Origin: an uncultured Erythrobacter sp.
Lineage (GTDB): Bacteria > Pseudomonadota > Alphaproteobacteria > Sphingomonadales > Sphingomonadaceae
Assembly: GCA_947501215.1 (NCBI GenBank)
Contig: CANMUS010000001.1
Location: 788,290-852,289 of the forward strand
Length of the DNA stretch: 64,000 bases
Direction of reading: 5' to 3'
In this document: positions 26,419 to 34,652 of the stretch, piece after piece
How positions within the stretch are numbered: the stretch's first letter is position 1
Layout: every line of letters starts with the position of its first letter
Made by a program: the position numbers and the translations under genes
The notes under the pieces: model-generated
Told to the model about the DNA's origin: nothing
Seen by the model: only the letters and a program-made list of their open reading frames with translations
The model's database searches: none

Positions 26419-27398
26419 GGCCGTTCCAATACACCCGAGCGCCTTCGCTGGCCGAAGCTTCGAATTTAACCGCGGGCGAAAATACGCTGGCCATCGCCGG
26501 CGGGACCAACCTGCTCGACCTCATGAAGCTGCAGGTGGAAACGCCGGGCCAGCTGGCCGACATCAATCGGCTGGGGTACGCGGATATCGAGGACACGGAT
26601 GACGGCGGCCTGCGGCTCGGCGCGCTCGCCACGAATACCGAGACCGCCGTCCATCCGCGCGTGCGTTCCGATTATCCGGTACTCTCACGCGCGATCCTGG
26701 CCGGAGCGACGCAGCAATTGCGTAACAAGGCCACCAACGGCGGCAATTTGTGTCAGCGCACGCGGTGCTTCTACTTCACCAATATCGACCAGCCCTGTAA
26801 CAAGCGCGAGCCCGGCAGCGGTTGCGGCGCGATCGACGGGATCGCGAAATTGCACGCGATCCTTGGCACGAGCGACCAGTGCATCGCCACCTATCCGGGC
26901 GACATGGCAGTGGCTCTGAGCGCGCTCGGCGCAACGGTCGAGATTTCCGGCGACAAGGGCGAGCGCAGTGTTCCGGTACGCGACTTCCATTGCTTGCCCG
27001 GCGATACGCCATGGATCGAAAACATCCTTGAGCGTGGCGAAATCATTACCGGCATCGTCCTTCCTGCTCCCGTGGGCGGTACGCAAATCTATCGCAAGGT
27101 GCGCGAGCGTTCGTCCTATGCCTTTGCGCTGGTTTCCGTAGCCGCCATCATAGAGCTGACCGACGGCAAGTTTTCGCGCGCGGACCTCGCTTTCGGCGGG
27201 CTGGCGCACAAACCGTGGCACGATCCGCGCGTCGGAGAATGCCTGCTGGGCCAGGTTCCTTCGGATGCACTGTTCGACAAGGCTGCCGACATCCTGCTGG
27301 AAGATGCGCGCGGGTTTGGCGAGAACGACTTCAAGATACCGCTGACACGGCGCACGCTTCACGCCGTCCTTTCACAGGCGACGGAGGACGCAGCATGA
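26415..27398 (+). CDS. Aldehyde oxidoreductase, FAD-binding subunit with extra 4Fe-4S motif (PaoB/YagS-like)
   Basis: A 327-residue FAD subunit of the xanthine dehydrogenase family. The FAD-binding loops AIAGGTNLLDLMKLQVETP and ATNGGNLCQRTRCFYF are seen. The cysteines in RTRCFYF, QPCNKREPGSGC and DQCIATYPGD match the additional 4Fe-4S cluster known from E. coli PaoB and not found in ordinary xanthine dehydrogenases, which supports a PaoABC-type enzyme. ATGA overlap with both neighbours shows a tight operon. Confidence 0.92.
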   Translation: MRPFQYTRAPSLAEASNLTAGENTLAIAGGTNLLDLMKLQVETPGQLADINRLGYADIEDTDDGGLRLGALATNTETAVHPRVRSDYPVLSRAILAGATQQLRNKATNGGNLCQRTRCFYFTNIDQPCNKREPGSGCGAIDGIAKLHAILGTSDQCIATYPGDMAVALSALGATVEISGDKGERSVPVRDFHCLPGDTPWIENILERGEIITGIVLPAPVGGTQIYRKVRERSSYAFALVSVAAIIELTDGKFSRADLAFGGLAHKPWHDPRVGECLLGQVPSDALFDKAADILLEDARGFGENDFKIPLTRRTLHAVLSQATEDAA

Positions 27399-29584
27399 CG
27401 GTCCATTTCAAACAGGACGAACCCGACAATTCCAACCGCCTCGACGGCATGAAGCAGGGTGTGCTGGGCAAGCCCATGCCGCGCATCGAGGGGCTGGCAA
27501 AAGTCACCGGAACCGCGCCCTACGCGGCCGAATATCCGGTCGAGAATTGCGCCGAAGGTGTCTTGGTCACAGCCACGATTACACGCGGCGAGGTCACGTC
27601 CATCGATCGTAAGAGCGTGCTTTCCATGCCCGGCGTGATCGCGGTGATCGACGACGAGAAGCTCTGCACCCGCGCGGCACAGGGAACGGCCAACGAAGCG
27701 CCCATGCAGGGACCGGCGCAGGTCTGCTACTGGGGCCAGCCGATCGCTCTGGTGGTGGCCAAAACCTTCGAACAGGCGCGCGATGCCGCCAAGCACCTCA
27801 ATGTCGAGTATCGCGTGGAAGAGGGCGCCCCCCTCGATCCCGGCGAGGTCGAACCGGAGGAGCAGGAGGACGAGACGGTTCACCAGGGCGATCTCGCGCA
27901 CGCGATGGCCGAGGCCGCGCACAGCATCGACGTGACCTACACCACCAAGGGCCACGCGTCCGCCGCCATGGAGCCGCACGCTGCAATCGCCGAGTGGGAC
28001 GGCCACAAGCTGACCGTCCATGCTTCGCTTCAGATGCTCAACTACAACATCACCGAACTGGCCGATGCGCTCGATATGGAAGAGGACGATGTCCGCCTCA
28101 TATCCCGCTATGTTGGGGGCGGGTTCGGTTCCAAACTGGGGATCAGCGAGGAAGTAGTCGCAGCTGCGCTGGCGGCGAAACAGGTTGGCCGCCCGGTTCG
28201 CGTCGTGCAGTCGCGCCAGCAGGTTTTCCAGACGGTCATGCGCCGGTCCGAAACCACGCAACGTCTGCGTCTGGCGGCCGACGACAATGGAAAGCTTGTC
28301 GGATTCGGTCACGAGGCCTTGGTCTCAAACCTCCCCGGCGAGAGCTTCGCCGAGCCTGTGCTGCAATCGTCGCACTTCCTCTATGGCGGCGAAAACCGCG
28401 AACTGATGCTCAATGTCGCCCGCATCCACCGCATGACGGCGGGGTCGGTGCGCGCTCCAGGCGAGGCGGTGGGCATGCCGGCTCTCGAAAGCGCGATGGA
28501 TGTATTAGCGGAAAAGGTCGGGATCGATCCGGTCGAGCTGCGCCTGCGGAACATACCCGAAGACGATCCTGAAGAAGGTCTGCCGTTTTCCTCTCACAAA
28601 CTCGCCGAATGCCTGAAACAGGGTGCCCAGGCTTTTGGTTGGGAGAATGGCCCGCGCAAACCGCGCCAGCGGCGCGAGGGCGAATGGTGGATCGGCATCG
28701 GCATGGCCAGTGCCGCCCGCGTGCACAATGTCTCAGAGGCGAAGGCGCGCGTGACGCTGAAAGCCGATGGGACGGCACTCGTCGAAACCGACATGACGGA
28801 TATCGGCACCGGGACCTATACCATCCTCGCACAGATCGCCGGAGAGATGCTCGGACTCGATCCGAAGCGGGTTCTTGTCGAACTGGGCGACACGCGCCAC
28901 CCGCGCGGGCCCGGCTCAGGCGGAAGCTGGGGAGCGGCTTCGATCGGCTCGGCGGTTTACGTCGCATGCAAGGCGATCCGCGAGGAACTGGCCACAAAGA
29001 TCGGCACGAGCGAGGACAAACTCGAGCTAAACGAAGGCAGAACCCCTACCGGTGAATCCCTGACAGACCTTCTCGAAGGCAAGGACCTCGCCCGCGAGGG
29101 CCACTACGAGCCGGGCGATATCGAGGATGATTACACTGCCTCCGGCTTCGGTGCGTTCTTCGCCGAAGTGCGCGTCAACCACTACACCGGCGAAACCCGT
29201 GTTGACCGCATGCTCGGCGCATTCGGCTTCGGGCGCGTGCTCAACGCCAAGACTGCCCGCTCGCAATGCATCGGCGGCATCACCTGGAGCATCGGCCTCG
29301 CGCTGACGGAGGCACTGGAGTTCGATCCGCGCGACGGGCACCTCGTCAACTGCGACCTTGCCGAATATCACGTGCCCGTTCATCGCGACGTCCCCGATTT
29401 GGACGTGGTGCTGGTCGAGGAACGTGATGGCGCGGCCAGCCCGATCCAGGCCAAGGGCATCGGCGAACTCGGCATGTGCGGCGGAGCGGCAGCCATCGCC
29501 AACGCGATCTACAACGCCTGCGGGGCGCGGCTATACGATTACCCGATGACGCCGGATCGCGTTCTCGCAGGGATGCCCGATTGA
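27395..29584 (+). CDS. Aldehyde oxidoreductase, molybdenum-binding subunit (PaoC/YagR-like)
   Basis: A 729-residue catalytic subunit binding molybdopterin cytosine dinucleotide and oxidising aldehydes to acids. Seen: GLAKVTGTAPYAAEYP at the N-terminus, YVGGGFGSKLG, GSVRAPGEAVGMPALE with the arginine that corresponds to the PaoC active-site arginine, GPGSGGSWGAASIGSAVY, and GIGELGMCGGAAAIANAI with the catalytic glutamate. The presence of dedicated XdhC and MocA genes right after supports the MCD form of the cofactor. Physiological substrate unknown; PaoABC enzymes detoxify aromatic aldehydes. Confidence 0.93.
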   Translation: MTVHFKQDEPDNSNRLDGMKQGVLGKPMPRIEGLAKVTGTAPYAAEYPVENCAEGVLVTATITRGEVTSIDRKSVLSMPGVIAVIDDEKLCTRAAQGTANEAPMQGPAQVCYWGQPIALVVAKTFEQARDAAKHLNVEYRVEEGAPLDPGEVEPEEQEDETVHQGDLAHAMAEAAHSIDVTYTTKGHASAAMEPHAAIAEWDGHKLTVHASLQMLNYNITELADALDMEEDDVRLISRYVGGGFGSKLGISEEVVAAALAAKQVGRPVRVVQSRQQVFQTVMRRSETTQRLRLAADDNGKLVGFGHEALVSNLPGESFAEPVLQSSHFLYGGENRELMLNVARIHRMTAGSVRAPGEAVGMPALESAMDVLAEKVGIDPVELRLRNIPEDDPEEGLPFSSHKLAECLKQGAQAFGWENGPRKPRQRREGEWWIGIGMASAARVHNVSEAKARVTLKADGTALVETDMTDIGTGTYTILAQIAGEMLGLDPKRVLVELGDTRHPRGPGSGGSWGAASIGSAVYVACKAIREELATKIGTSEDKLELNEGRTPTGESLTDLLEGKDLAREGHYEPGDIEDDYTASGFGAFFAEVRVNHYTGETRVDRMLGAFGFGRVLNAKTARSQCIGGITWSIGLALTEALEFDPRDGHLVNCDLAEYHVPVHRDVPDLDVVLVEERDGAASPIQAKGIGELGMCGGAAAIANAIYNACGARLYDYPMTPDRVLAGMPD

Positions 29585-30435
29585 TGCTCGCCGAATATGC
29601 CGGTGAGACCGTGCGGGACGAGGATCACGTGGCGCTCACTGCAGCCAGTGAGCCGGGGGTCGGACTCTGCACTATCGTCGGGATCGAAGGTAGTTTCTCG
29701 CGGCAGAAGGGTGCGCAGCTTGCTGTGCGACCGGACGGTTCGACGGTAGGCGATCTGGCCGACACTTGCCTTGAGCGGCAATTGGCCTCCGACATCGAGG
29801 TTTGCAAAGACCGGCAAGTTGTCCGCTACGGACGTGGCTCTTCCACAATCGACTTCCGACTCCCCTGTGGCGGCGGTCTGGATATCTTGCTCGATCCCGC
29901 GCCGGATCGTGCGGAAATTCGTAAAACGTTGGAAACGCTGCGACAGCGCCTACCCGCCCGAATCCGCTATGCCTGTGATGACTATACGCTTCAGCGGACA
30001 TACTATCCTTCGCTCAAGATCATTGCCATCGGTGAGGGCCCTGAGATCGAAGCCGTAGCCTCTCTGTGCGAAGCCATGGCGATAGAGACCGAAATCGTTC
30101 GAAAGGATGATCTGACGCTAGGTCGGATGCCGGACACCCTCTCTTACGATGCGTGGACTGCCTGCCTCTTGCTGTTTCATGATCACGAATGGGAATTGGC
30201 CCTGCTCAAGCAGGCTCTGACGAGCGCGGCCTTCTACATCGGTGCGCAGGGCGGAGAGATGGCGCGCGCGAATCGCCATCTGGCGCTCGTCGTACGCGGG
30301 CTTGGCGAAGAATGCGTCGCGCGGCTGACAAGTCCGGTGGGGCTCATCCCCAACTGCAAGTCGCCGCGGTCACTGGCGCTTTCGGCAGTCTCCGAAATCG
30401 TCGCCGGTTACGAGCAACTGCGTGCGTCGCCTTGA
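29584..30435 (+). CDS. XdhC/CoxI family molybdenum-enzyme maturation factor (PaoD-like)
   Basis: A 283-residue protein with the XdhC N-terminal domain (TAASEPGVGLCTIVGIEGSFSR pattern within residues 15-40) and the Rossmann-like C-terminal part (YYPSLKIIAIGEGPEIEAVA, AAFYIGAQGG). Such factors bind and sulfurate the cofactor and insert it into the oxidoreductase. Start ATG shares one base with the upstream stop (TGATG), and the following mocA gene overlaps its end. Confidence 0.88.
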   Translation: MLAEYAGETVRDEDHVALTAASEPGVGLCTIVGIEGSFSRQKGAQLAVRPDGSTVGDLADTCLERQLASDIEVCKDRQVVRYGRGSSTIDFRLPCGGGLDILLDPAPDRAEIRKTLETLRQRLPARIRYACDDYTLQRTYYPSLKIIAIGEGPEIEAVASLCEAMAIETEIVRKDDLTLGRMPDTLSYDAWTACLLLFHDHEWELALLKQALTSAAFYIGAQGGEMARANRHLALVVRGLGEECVARLTSPVGLIPNCKSPRSLALSAVSEIVAGYEQLRASP

Positions 30436-30988
30436 AAAAAAGACCGCCGCCGTGCTGCTCGCGGCCGGCCGGGGAGAGAGGTTCGGGGGCGGCAAGCTGA
30501 CGGCCGATTTACGGGGACGCCGCCTGTGGGAGTGGGCAGCGGAAGCCGCCGAAGCGATCGACTTTGCGGAACGCATCCTCGTAGTCGCGCCGGAAAGCGC
30601 TCTACGCGCTCGTCCCGGCTGGATGAAGGTCGAAAACTCCGATGCAGCAACGGGAATGGGCAGCTCGATCGCGACGGGCGTGGCTGCAGTATCCGCATGC
30701 AAGCAGGTTGTCATAATGCTGGCCGATATGCCGTTCGTTACGCCAGATCACCTCGCGCGCCTGGCGGGTGCAGGCGGGCCTGCATTTTCCAGCTATGAGG
30801 GAGGCATGCCGGGCTGCCCTGCAGCTTTCCCACGATCGGCTTTCGCGCAGCTTCGAGGACTGAAGGGCGAGCGGGGTGCGCGCAGTCTCGAGCTTGGTGA
30901 GATCAGTCTCATCTCACCGTCGGACGGTCGCGAACTAGCCGATATCGACACGGTTCGAGACCTCGAGAAATTGGCCTCGGACACATAG
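30422..30988 (+). CDS. mocA: Molybdenum cofactor cytidylyltransferase (MocA-like NTP transferase)
   Basis: A 188-residue MobA-like nucleotidyltransferase that would convert molybdopterin to the cytosine dinucleotide form. The signature AAVLLAAGRGERFGGGKL is at residues 9-26 and VVIMLADMPFVTPDHL in the middle supplies the metal-binding aspartate. GTG start 14 bases inside the xdhC gene; the frame is open and no better ATG exists. Last gene of the oxidoreductase operon. Confidence 0.85.
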   Translation: MRRLEKKTAAVLLAAGRGERFGGGKLTADLRGRRLWEWAAEAAEAIDFAERILVVAPESALRARPGWMKVENSDAATGMGSSIATGVAAVSACKQVVIMLADMPFVTPDHLARLAGAGGPAFSSYEGGMPGCPAAFPRSAFAQLRGLKGERGARSLELGEISLISPSDGRELADIDTVRDLEKLASDT

Positions 30989-31076
30989 GCTGTCGCGCCG
31001 ACGCCGCTGTGCGATCCTTCCCACCTCGGCAACCATCGCTCGTAACTGGATAAAAGGTCTGCGCGGCAAGGCGACA

Positions 31077-31166
31077 TGGCGGAGAGGGAGGGATTCGAAC
31101 CCTCGATAGGCTTGCACCTATACTGCATTTCGAGTGCAGCGCATTCGACCACTCTGCCACCTCTCC
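31077..31166 (-). tRNA. tRNA-Ser (anticodon CGA)
   Basis: A 90-base class II tRNA on the minus strand. The acceptor stem GGAGAGG pairs with CCTCTCC, followed by discriminator G and an encoded CCA. The anticodon stem-loop is CTGCA-CTCGAAA-TGCAG, anticodon CGA, reading UCG. The long variable arm (TATAGGTGCAAGCCTA) and the T-arm GGGTTCGAATCCC fit serine tRNA. Confidence 0.96.
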
Positions 31167-31289
31167 GCATGTCGGGTGCGCTTCCGGGCGAAGGCCCGCG
31201 GTCGAAGCGAGGCGCGCCGATTAGCGGAGCCGCCCGGCCTTGCCAAGCCCTTTCGGGTGCGAATTTGGGGGATGGGCGGCCTCGCCCAC

Positions 31290-31318
31290 CTTGTTTACTT
31301 GCCGCAGCGCACCATATT
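31290..31318 (+). promoter_or_regulatory. Possible heat-shock (RpoH-like) promoter for hspQ
   Basis: CTTGTT at 31290-31295 and CATATT at 31313-31318 are separated by 17 bases and lie just upstream of hspQ. They resemble alphaproteobacterial RpoH elements (CTTG... and C-Y-TAT-N-T). Weak match, proposed mainly because hspQ is a heat-shock gene. Confidence 0.35.
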
Positions 31319-31328
31319 CTGCGGAGAT

Positions 31329-31709
31329 ATGGAACGCGCACAATTCTTCTCCGCCCAGGCCGGTCGCACGATCGAGGCACCGCGCCGCGCCAAGACCCGC
31401 TTTGCTATCGGCGATGTGGTCAAGCACAAGGTGTTCGATTTTCGCGGAGTGATCTTCGATATCGATCCGGTCTTCGCCAATTCCGAGGAATGGTACGCGG
31501 CGATCCCGGAGGATATCCGGCCCGACCGCGACCAGCCGTTCTACCACCTGCTCGCGGAGAGCGACGAGAACAGCTACGTCGCTTATGTCAGCCAGCAGAA
31601 CCTGCTGAACGATGCGGTTAGCGGCCCGGTCGAGCATCCGGACGTGCACGTCTATTTCCAGCAGTTCGAAAGCGGTCGCTACCGCATGCGGCGCAGCCTG
31701 ACGCACTGA
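31329..31709 (+). CDS. hspQ: Heat shock protein HspQ
   Basis: A 126-residue HspQ/YccV-type protein. In enterics HspQ binds hemimethylated oriC (DnaA regulation) and acts as a specificity enhancer for Lon. Seen: FAIGDVVKHKVFDFRGVIFD, EDIRPDRDQPFYHLL and SYVAYVSQQNLL, all typical. The N-terminal 20 residues (MERAQFFSAQAGRTIEAPRR) are an extension with no recognised role. ATG 31329 follows GCGGAGAT. It converges with the ABC permease gene 27 bases away. Confidence 0.9.
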   Translation: MERAQFFSAQAGRTIEAPRRAKTRFAIGDVVKHKVFDFRGVIFDIDPVFANSEEWYAAIPEDIRPDRDQPFYHLLAESDENSYVAYVSQQNLLNDAVSGPVEHPDVHVYFQQFESGRYRMRRSLTH

Positions 31710-31736
31710 TCGCGACCGGGCGCGCAGCGCGCTTAA

Positions 31737-32636
31737 TCAGCTTTTGATCTTCCAGCCGGATTTGAGCAGTTTGTAGGCGACTACCGCCAGCACGGCGTTC
31801 AGCGCCAAGAGACCCAAAGCCGCCCATGCGACGTGCGTTGCATCGCCGATATCGCTCTGGCCGAGAAATCCGTAACGGAAGCCCGAGATCACATAGAAGA
31901 ACGGGTTAGCGCGGCTGACCGCCTGAAATGCAGGCGCGAGACGGTCGATGATGTAGAACGTGCCGGACAGCATCGCGAGCGGCGTGATGACGAAATTCGT
32001 GACTGCTGCGTTGTGATCGAACTTCTCCGCCCAGATCGATGCGATAAGGCCGAGTATCGCCAGCATCGCGGCTCCCATCAGGCCGAACCAGACCACCGCC
32101 CAGGGATGCGCCATGGCGAGGCTGACGCCGGGATAGAGCGCCATGGCTGCGGCCACGACGAAGCCTACCGCGATCGCGCGCGTGACGGCAGCGCCGACGA
32201 TGCCGATCATCAGCTCGCCTTCGGAGAGCGGCGGCATCAGCAGGTCGATAATCGTGCCCTGAATCTTGCCCGACAGCAGCGAAAAGCTCGAATTGGCGAA
32301 GGAATTCTGCATCATTGCCATGGCGATCAGGCCGGGGGCGACGAAGGTCGGGAAGTTGACGCCCAGCACCTCGCGCCCGCCGCGCCCCAGGGCGACCGAG
32401 AAAATGACGAGAAACAGCAGCGTCGTGATCGCAGGAGCCCAGATTGTCTGGGTCTGCACCTTGAGAAACCGCCGGACCTCCTTAATATAGAGGCTCCACA
32501 AACCCACGCGGTTGATGCCGGTGATGACCGGCTTGCCACGTTCGGCGAACCGGCCTTTCGCAGCGCCGCCATCCTCGACGAAATTTGCGTCGGGTTGCTC
32601 GGCGCCCGCGGGGGCAGGATTGACTTGATCGGCCAT
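31737..32636 (-). CDS. ABC-2 type transporter permease
   Basis: A 299-residue inner-membrane permease of the YadH/NodJ-like ABC-2 family, with a 50-residue cytosolic N-terminus and about six hydrophobic segments (for example AITTLLFLVIFSVALG, FVAPGLIAMAMMQN, NFVITPLAMLSGTFYIIDRL). The conserved region PPLSEGELMIGIVGAAVTR lies after the second pair of helices. No ATPase gene is adjacent, so its partner must be elsewhere. Cargo unknown; families of this kind move polysaccharides or drugs. Confidence 0.87.
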   Translation of the reverse strand: MADQVNPAPAGAEQPDANFVEDGGAAKGRFAERGKPVITGINRVGLWSLYIKEVRRFLKVQTQTIWAPAITTLLFLVIFSVALGRGGREVLGVNFPTFVAPGLIAMAMMQNSFANSSFSLLSGKIQGTIIDLLMPPLSEGELMIGIVGAAVTRAIAVGFVVAAAMALYPGVSLAMAHPWAVVWFGLMGAAMLAILGLIASIWAEKFDHNAAVTNFVITPLAMLSGTFYIIDRLAPAFQAVSRANPFFYVISGFRYGFLGQSDIGDATHVAWAALGLLALNAVLAVVAYKLLKSGWKIKS

Positions 32637-32707
32637 GGCTGCGCGCCTAGGGCCACGTACCCCGTCTTGGCAAGCTCCGGACGGCCAGGACTATACAGGA
32701 TTCACGA

Positions 32708-33382
32708 ATGAGCTGGACCGACGAACGGATCGCAACACTCAAGAAGATGTGGGAAGGCGGATCGACTGCCAGCCAGATCGCGGAGGAACTCGGCGGCGTC
32801 AGTCGCAATGCGGTCATCGGCAAAGCGCACCGCCTCGGCCTGAAATCACGCCCCTCGCCGGTGAAAGCTAACGAGAAGAAGAAGCCAGCGCCCAAGGCGA
32901 AGGCCCCGCCAAAGCCGGCCCCCAAGGCCGCGCCCAAGCAGCCCGCCCCGAAGGCAGCTGCACCGGCAAAGCCCGCCGCTGCGCCGGCACCTGCGCCCAG
33001 CGCGGCGGTCCCGTCGCAACCGCTGCCCGACAAGCGGCCCGACTTGCCCAAGATCGTCTCCGTCGGACCCGGCGGCTTCCTGCGCCAGGGGCCGGGCGAT
33101 CAGCAGCCGCCGATCCCGCCGGCTCCGCCGCGCCGCCTGGTGCCAGCAAAGCCCGATCCGTCCATCGCCGACAAGACCAGCCTGCTCGATCTGTCCGACA
33201 AGGTCTGCCGCTGGCCGATGGGCCATCCGGGCGAGCCCGATTTCCATTTCTGCGGAGAAGCCGTGAACCCCGGTTTCCCCTATTGCGTCGAACATTGCGG
33301 CCGCGCGTACCAAGCACAGCTTCCGCGCGGTGCGCGCCGTCCGCCTCCGCCGCTGCCGTTCGGCGGCCCGCGGGTCCGCTAA
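32708..33382 (+). CDS. gcrA: Cell cycle regulator GcrA
   Basis: A 224-residue GcrA, the alphaproteobacterial cofactor that binds methylated GANTC promoters together with sigma-70 RNA polymerase. N-terminal DNA-binding region MSWTDERIATLKKMWEGGST and ISRNA-type helix (GVSRNAVIGKAHRLGL), a long Ala/Pro/Lys linker (residues about 55-110), and the C-terminal RNA-polymerase-contacting domain with CRWPMGHPGEPDFHFCG and FPYCVEHCGRAYQ. Followed by a clear intrinsic terminator. Confidence 0.94.
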   Translation: MSWTDERIATLKKMWEGGSTASQIAEELGGVSRNAVIGKAHRLGLKSRPSPVKANEKKKPAPKAKAPPKPAPKAAPKQPAPKAAAPAKPAAAPAPAPSAAVPSQPLPDKRPDLPKIVSVGPGGFLRQGPGDQQPPIPPAPPRRLVPAKPDPSIADKTSLLDLSDKVCRWPMGHPGEPDFHFCGEAVNPGFPYCVEHCGRAYQAQLPRGARRPPPPLPFGGPRVR

Positions 33383-33398
33383 AATCCATTTTCCGATA

Positions 33399-33430
33399 GG
33401 CCCGGCAGTCACGCGACCGCCGGGCCTTTT
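33399..33430 (+). terminator. Intrinsic terminator after gcrA
   Basis: GGCCCGGC (33399-33406) pairs with GCCGGGCC (33419-33426), followed by TTTTCTT, starting 17 bases after the gcrA stop. Confidence 0.85.
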
Positions 33431-33453
33431 CTTCAGACCGACCGGAGTTTGCC

Positions 33454-33975
33454 ATGCCTCTTTCGCTTCACGCCGCCTATGTCCCAAATGCGCTGCAAAT
33501 GTTGGGCACCGCGCGACACCTCGTCGACACGGCAGAGAAATGGTGCGGCGAGAACGGCGTTTCGGAAGCCGAGATCATCGGCGCGCGGATCATCGAGGAC
33601 ATGCTGCCGTGGTGCTATCAGGTGAAATGCGTTGCCGAGCATACGCAGGGCGCGATCGAAGGCGTACGCGCAGGCGTCTATTCCCCCGATCTCAATCCGC
33701 CGCCGACGACGTTCGATGCTCTGCGGGAGAAGCTGTCGCGGGCGAAGGACGCGATGGAAGCTCTGTCCGAGGACGATATGGAAGCCTTCATGGGCCAACC
33801 GATGCGGTTCGAGTTCAAGGATCGCCGCATGGACTTCGATGCCGAGGATTTCCTGCTCAGCTTCAGCCAGCCGAACATCTATTTCCACTGCGCGACCGCT
33901 TACGACATCCTGCGCATGAAGGGGGTCCCCGTCGGCAAGGGCGATTTCATGGGCCGCGTGCGGATCAAGGCCTAG
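33454..33975 (+). CDS. DUF1993 domain-containing protein
   Basis: A 173-residue soluble protein of the DUF1993 family, which has a DinB-like four-helix fold. It begins MPLSLHAAYVPNALQMLGTA and contains the typical NIYFHCATAYDILRMKGVPV near the C-terminus. No catalytic role is established for the family. It converges with the spermidine-synthase-like gene, overlapping it by four bases. Confidence 0.85.
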   Translation: MPLSLHAAYVPNALQMLGTARHLVDTAEKWCGENGVSEAEIIGARIIEDMLPWCYQVKCVAEHTQGAIEGVRAGVYSPDLNPPPTTFDALREKLSRAKDAMEALSEDDMEAFMGQPMRFEFKDRRMDFDAEDFLLSFSQPNIYFHCATAYDILRMKGVPVGKGDFMGRVRIKA

Positions 33976-34652
33976 CGCTTGCGGGCGAACCAGATCGTGT
34001 GGCGCGGCCCCTTGTTATTCGGTCGCGCGCGCACTTCGCGCACCTCCACATCGAAGCCGCTTTCTTTCAGGCGCACAGTAAACTTGTGGTCGGGCGCGGC
34101 GGACCAAACCGCCAGAATGCCACCCGGCCGCAGCGCGTCGCGCGCCTTGCCGAGCCCGGTCTTGCTGTAGATACGATAGTTGGCATCGCGCACGATCCCG
34201 TCGGGTCCGTTGTCGACGTCGAGCAAGATGGCATCGTACTTTTCGCTGGTGCCGTCATTGGCATCGTCGATCAGCGCGGCGACATCGCACAGTACCACTT
34301 CTCCGCGCGGATCCGCGAGACTCTCACCGGTAAGATGCGCCAGCGGTCCCTTCGCCCAGTCGAGAATTTCCGGCACGATCTCCGCCACAGTTACTGATCC
34401 ACCTTCCGGCAGCCGGTCGAGCGCCGCGCGGTAGGTGAAGCCCATGCCGTAGCCCCCGATCAAGACGCGCGGTTTCGCCGCATCGAGCTCGGCCAGTGTC
34501 AGCACCGCCAATTGCTCTTCGGAGAACTGCATCCGCGTGCCCATCAGCTCGTCGCGGCCGAGCATGATGATGAAGTCACGGCCATGGCTGACAAGCGTCA
34601 GTGTTTCGCCGTCGGGCACTTCGGCGGTCGCCAGGGTTTCACGCGGCAGCAT
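33972..34652 (-). CDS. Spermidine-synthase-like SAM-binding protein
   Basis: A 226-residue class I methyltransferase-fold protein related to polyamine synthases. The nucleotide-binding loop VLIGGYGMGFTYRAAL and the acidic stretch YDAILLDVDNGPDGI are visible, but the N-terminal substrate domain of true SpeE is short. Start ATG 34652 is chosen because the sequence upstream belongs to the end of the histidine kinase gene, which it overlaps by 14 bases. Function uncertain. Confidence 0.75.
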   Translation of the reverse strand: MLPRETLATAEVPDGETLTLVSHGRDFIIMLGRDELMGTRMQFSEEQLAVLTLAELDAAKPRVLIGGYGMGFTYRAALDRLPEGGSVTVAEIVPEILDWAKGPLAHLTGESLADPRGEVVLCDVAALIDDANDGTSEKYDAILLDVDNGPDGIVRDANYRIYSKTGLGKARDALRPGGILAVWSAAPDHKFTVRLKESGFDVEVREVRARPNNKGPRHTIWFARKR

